Shown here in pieces: positions 59,636 to 64,000 of a stretch of DNA of 64,000 nucleotides (its first letter is position 1; each line of letters opens with the position of its first letter). Below the pieces are notes generated by a model. That model worked only from the letters and a program-made list of their open reading frames with translations. It had not been told where the DNA came from and searched no databases. Source of the stretch: Dryomyza anilis (taxonomy: Eukaryota; Arthropoda; Insecta; Diptera; Dryomyzidae); assembly GCA_951804985.1 (NCBI GenBank), contig OX638132.1, forward strand, positions 13,869,529 through 13,933,528, read 5' to 3'. Made by a program: the position numbers and the translations under genes.

Positions 59636-60473
59636 AAAATAGATATATAATTTAGTCTTTATATATATTAAAAGATATTAAAAAATGTAATCAATTTTTA
59701 TGTTTACAAAAATTCTAAATATCTCACAATTCAGGATTTAAATATTGATTCGCAAAATCACATTTATGCTTGGAAATATTCGTTTTGTACGCTTACTCAA
59801 GAAAATATTTCATTGAATATAAGCGTATGATTTTCATTGGAAACGGGTCATAAATATAGCAATATTCAAGTTTTAGGAGTTTCACAATTACATGTGTGAT
59901 TTTATGTATAAATAAACGTTGGGTTAGAAGATAATCAAAGTATTACTTTCATTGTTTTAGTTAAGTTTATATGGATCATATTTTTTATGAATCATGTATG
60001 AATTTCTCAATTTTAAAATTTCATTTCATTTAAACATTTACCGAAATTTGCATCTTTTATTCGTAATTAATTTTCCAACGATGTCGATTAATGTTATTAA
60101 ATAATCACTTTTAATTTTTTGATTAATATTAATTCATAAAATTGACAGCTTACAAGCAAACCAAACATAACAATTACCTGGGTACTTAACGTCATTAATC
60201 TTGACAGGTTGAATGTAACAAATAACAAACAAATTAATTATTAATTCAGCATCAACTGTCATATAAATTATAGTACATTAGAATAAGATTGTTTATTTTT
60301 TGTATAATTTCTATTTAACAGAAAACACTGCAAGATTTCTGAATTTCACCAATTTTACCTCCAGGAATTCAAATAAGGCCATTTTATTCATCGGTATACA
60401 TTTAAATACTATTAATTTTTTTAATGCATATTTTTAAAATAACAATTTTTTAACCATTATTACCATACTGTTA

Positions 60474-60692
60474 CACCCAGAAAAGAATTCCCTCAAATCC
60501 CATTAAAATTGGTCAATAGGACAATGATTGATTTAATAGTATACAACAAATAAATCTTTTCATATAAACTCCATGGCAATGTCATGGTGTATTCTAGTAT
60601 TTAATGGTATTTTCCGATTAAAATAATATGTGTCCTATTGACTATTTTTAATAGTAAAAAACTATTATTTATATAGTATTTTTTTCTGGGTG
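60474..60692. mobile_element. Tc1/mariner-like MITE (CACCCAGAAAA ends, TA TSD), copy 1
   Basis: 219 bp from CACCCAGAAAAG to TTTTTTCTGGGTG with TA on both sides. Internal CCTATTGAC / GTCAATAGG are inverted. Copy 2 at 63404-63619 is in the opposite orientation. Confidence 0.75.
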
Positions 60693-60936
60693 TAATAGAA
60701 AACCTTTTGCTTATTACACTACAAAAACAAATTGAGGCCTTTGGTTTTTATCCACGATCTTAGTGTGATTTTCCGATAAACTTTAAGATTCTAATCACGA
60801 CCCCATACTCAGTTTTTTGATTACGTAATTCAAATATATGGAAATTCTCGTGTTTTTATATATATTTTGGTTTTTAAATTTATACAGATTTGAGTTTTCG
60901 ATCACATTTCTTCTTCATTGAGAATACTTCAGCTAA

Positions 60937-61566
60937 TATTTTGAAATAAACCGCATGAAATTCCGATTGATCTGACCAATGTTATGGCCAGTCAAACACA
61001 AAAAATATTAATATTAAGGTGTACCTGTTATTTACTGTAGAACATATACAGTTTTCATTATTCAATAAATGTATATATTATATGTAAAACTAGATCCATA
61101 ATTTTATGAATCCTCTAACCTTGTTTTTGCAAACCACTCTTTAAATCTTCCGGTTAAATACAAATTCTCGTATTCGATTTTTTAATCAATATAATTTTTT
61201 GTCCATCAATTATTCAAAGAAATTTCAACAAAACCTTAAACCAGTAGAAGTCAGCTTTGCATAAATGTAAAACTTTCAATGGGTTTTCCTCAGTATCATA
61301 CAATAGAGTCAAATAAAGAACTCGTACTAGAATTTCATATTTTTAAAATTAAAGGCTCAGGACTTAAAGAGTGTTATGCAAAAACGAAGTAAGAGGAAGG
61401 ATTGAATTATAGATCAAATCTGATATAAGATATATACTTTTATTTAATTATGATAATCATAGATGTTATGCCTTAAATAATACATACACCTTAAAATTAA
61501 TATTTTTTGCGTTTGACTGGTCATAACTTTGGTCAGATCAGAATTTCACGTGGTTTATTTCAAAAT
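60937..61566. mobile_element. Foldback element, ~630 bp
   Basis: Left arm 60937-61023 and right arm 61486-61566 are inverted copies (TTTTGAAATAAACC, ATCTGACCAA, GACCAGTCAAAC or GGCCAGTCAAAC, AAAAAATATTAAT, AAGGTGT). The middle is AT-rich, without an ORF. Confidence 0.7.
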
Positions 61567-62213
61567 TTGACCCCAATACGACGCTCCGTTTAGGAATTAC
61601 AGCCATTTTAAGTTAATGATGCGATTTATGGAATCATACTATGTCGATTTTTTTTAGTATGTCATACGTAGTTTGAACACCTAACGACGCTTCGTTTAGG
61701 ATATACCGGAATTGTCGGAAATGGGTGTTACAAACGGATGACTAAACTGTTTAGATACTTTTGTTTGATGATAATACATAGAGTATGGTGGAGTTTATAA
61801 CAAATGGAGTCTATTTTCTGCCTGTTTCAAAAATGTGCTATGAATATGCATTTCAAATCCAATAACATTTTTTAATCTCCCGTAAATAAACTTAAATTTT
61901 CCAGAAATATGTCCAAAATAATTCTGAAAAATTACAGACATTTTGCATTTTGTTGTGTATTAATTATACCACATTGTGAAATAAAATCAAGAAGTTTGTG
62001 ATCAAAATTTTGTTGATGTATTAATATGTATGTAGAGGGTAATACAATATATATATATGAACGCATTTCGTTTAAAAATAAGAATTAATTTAGAATATAA
62101 AAATAGAACAAGTATAAAAAATTCTCTTAATATCTAAATAAAAATTAAACAATTGAAAACAATTCGATATCAAACATTACAGAACGTATACATTCGCACA
62201 GATTGTTAATTAA

Positions 62214-62727
62214 TCAATCCTCCAGATACAAATCCTCGTAGGCGAATTTATTAAACATCGTCTGCAGAATACTCTTCACAATCTCGGCAATGGCCAAATG
62301 CACCGACGGCTGCAGTTCGCTCCAGACATCGTGCCAGTTTTCATTCAAGAATAGATTTAAATTCGTGCCCAATGCCTGATCGCCATTGAAGAGATTTGTC
62401 AACTTAATTGTCATTCTGTAATAATGAATAGTTTTTTTTTTTATATTTGTCACATAGAGTAGTAGTATTTATTTAACATACTTTTCCGGTTCGACCAACA
62501 CCTTCAGCTTATCTACGACCAAAAAGGTTTTGCCATTTTTCGAATTAGTTGCCGGCTTGAATTTCACAGAGAATTTTGGGTGGATCAACTGAATGTCAGC
62601 ATCACCATCTCCTCTAATTGGCAGAATCAAAATGCGTCCATCAGCTGTGTATTTGCCACGCATTGAAAGCTTTGGCAGTGAGCCGTACATCTCAAATTTA
62701 CTTTTTGCGGGATCACGTCCAAAGCCA
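62214..62727 (-). CDS. Takeout/JHBP-family gene 3, 5' part outside window
   Basis: Two C-terminal exons, 62727-62482 and 62415-62214, join in phase (AA|A) and end at TGA. They encode 'GRDPAKSKFEMYGSLP', 'YTADGRILILPI', then the family signature 'LFNGDQALGTNLNLFLNENW' and a 'FAYEDLYLED' end. Compared with genes 1 and 2, the intron after the ILPI strand is missing. A different intron follows 'VEPEK'. No signal-peptide or Cys-pair exon is found in the remaining 1.27 kb, so the 5' exons lie beyond the right edge. Confidence 0.85.
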
Positions 62728-64000
62728 CTAAAATAAAAAACAAATTATGTATTTTTTTATAGTAAGCGCACATTTAAAGAACATTGTTACATTTTAAAAT
62801 ACGAAAGTTTAACAGTTAAACAGTTAGTTAATCAGTTTAAGTCTTGATAATTCTATTTGTCACAGTGGTAATTGTCATTCATCTAATGGTATTTTAAAAT
62901 TAAAAAATTAAGTATCCTTAAAAAATCATTACGATGTCAGCCAAGAAATTGGTCATTAGAACAATTATTGATTAAATAGTATACAAAAATAATTTTAATA
63001 AAAACTCAGTGGGAATTTTTACGAATTTTGTAGTAATTAAAAGTATTGACATATTAAAATAATAGTTAATTTTATTGATTCATTTTAATAGTAAAAAACT
63101 ATTAATTATATAGTTTTCTTATTATTATTATTTTTATTAGATATTTAACCGGGGTTTATTGTATAAGAATTAAAGGTGAATTTTGTAAATTCTATAAAGT
63201 TATTTTCAGATTTCTAAGTATTATTTTCATTTAATTAATTCAAAAGAGTATTATGTAAAACAGGGTTTTAAATAACTTTTAATTAAATCTGTTTTAATAT
63301 TATTTATAATCTCATTTTATGCTGAGTCATTATAAATGTTTATTTATATAATAAATATAATATTTCAACAACAATAAATATAAATATTTTGGCTCGTAGC
63401 TACACCCAGAAAAAAGTACTTTATAAATAATAGTTGTTTACTATTAAAAATAGTCAATAGGATAAATTATTATTTAAATCGGAAAATACGATTAAATACT
63501 AGAAAATACCATGACGTTGCCATTGAGTTTATATGAAAAAAAAATATTGTATACTATTAAATCAATGACTGTCCTATTGACAAATTTTATTGGGATTTGA
63601 GGGAATTTTTTTCTGGGTGTATAGACAAAATTAACGTTTAATTAAATTTAATTTACCAAGTCATTGATGTAGGAAACCGATTTCCTCTTATTAATGTAGT
63701 AAATACCAATGAATGTGTAAAAAATATATTTACACATAAAAATGTGTAAAACTAATACACCTCTGTAGTGTCAAATTATATTTATATGCGTGTAGAAAAA
63801 TGCATACTATTTGTGTATTTATTAAAATAATGCGTAAATAAAAGTATACACTCAGAAAAAAATGTCCCATTAAGTACTCGTACCATTGACCATTGATTTT
63901 ATTGTTCATGTATTAATAGTTTTTTCTTTTTAAATCAAAAGTTTTCTAATTAATTCAATAGTATTTGAAAAATGCAGTACCATAAAATTAAATATTTCAA
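62728..64000. other. Intron or 5' flank of takeout-like gene 3
   Basis: Contains a degenerate CACCCAGAAAA-family relative (~62940-63110), the intact copy 63404-63619, and at 63850-64000 a fragment starting ACTCAGAAAAAAATGTCCCA that matches 10103-10230. Confidence 0.55.
63404..63619. mobile_element. Tc1/mariner-like MITE, copy 2 (inverted)
   Basis: 216 bp, CACCCAGAAAAAAG to TTTTTTTCTGGGTG, TA on both sides. It reads as the reverse complement of copy 1, with moderate divergence. Confidence 0.75.

Larger units (their letters stand above)
54266..62213. other. 8-kb gene-poor region between takeout-like genes 2 and 3
   Basis: Holds repeat starts at 54712, inverted-repeat element 56874-57029, a SINE at 59395-59635, small inverted repeat 58795-58917, MITE 60474-60692 and foldback 60937-61566. 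One possible small secreted peptide ORF is at 57351. Otherwise AT-rich. Confidence 0.5.

Noticed and set aside
1..64000. CRISPR arrays, operons, bacterial or viral gene clusters
   Set aside because: The sequence is intron-bearing insect nuclear DNA and no such structures are present.

Overview
The window is nuclear DNA of a higher fly (Diptera, Schizophora) that is not Drosophila. The genes are recognisably fly genes with short GT/AG introns. The intergenic DNA is very AT-rich and packed with short inverted-repeat elements, a tRNA-derived SINE and decayed transposons. I cannot name the species from sequence alone.

Layout. (1) 1-15.2 kb, minus strand: a ZMYND8-type chromatin reader with PHD, bromodomain and PWWP modules. 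Its 3' end lies outside the window to the left, and its 5' noncoding exon is near 14.9-15.2 kb. (2) 17.0-30.1 kb, minus strand: the complete nucleoporin Nup358/RanBP2, seven coding exons and 2,853 codons, with TPRs, four Ran-binding domains, two RanBP2-type zinc fingers and FG repeats. (3) 33.4-34.4 kb, plus strand: ribosomal protein S27, with a DRE and a 5' TOP tract upstream. (4) 37.8-46.05 kb, plus strand: a strongly diverged homologue of the germline differentiation factor bag of marbles (bam), three exons and 442 residues, with a 6.9-kb intron full of transposable elements. (5) 47-64 kb, minus strand: three members of the takeout/JHBP family of secreted hydrophobic-ligand carriers. One is intact, one carries a one-base frame disruption, and one runs out of the window at the right.

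Gene order supports the identifications. From memory, D. melanogaster has RpS27 next to bam, and takeout-like genes and Nup358 nearby, in region 96. So most of the window looks like a conserved Muller-element block, expanded here by repeats. The genes do not form one pathway. They are housekeeping functions (translation, nuclear transport, chromatin) beside a germline switch gene and a tandem family of secreted carriers.

The most rewarding observations are the bam homologue and its intron; the loss of the acetyl-lysine-anchoring Asn in the ZMYND8 bromodomain; the frame break in the second takeout gene; a hAT-type insertion whose 8-bp duplication and removal restore a tandem array; and a MITE insertion for which the window itself contains the empty site.
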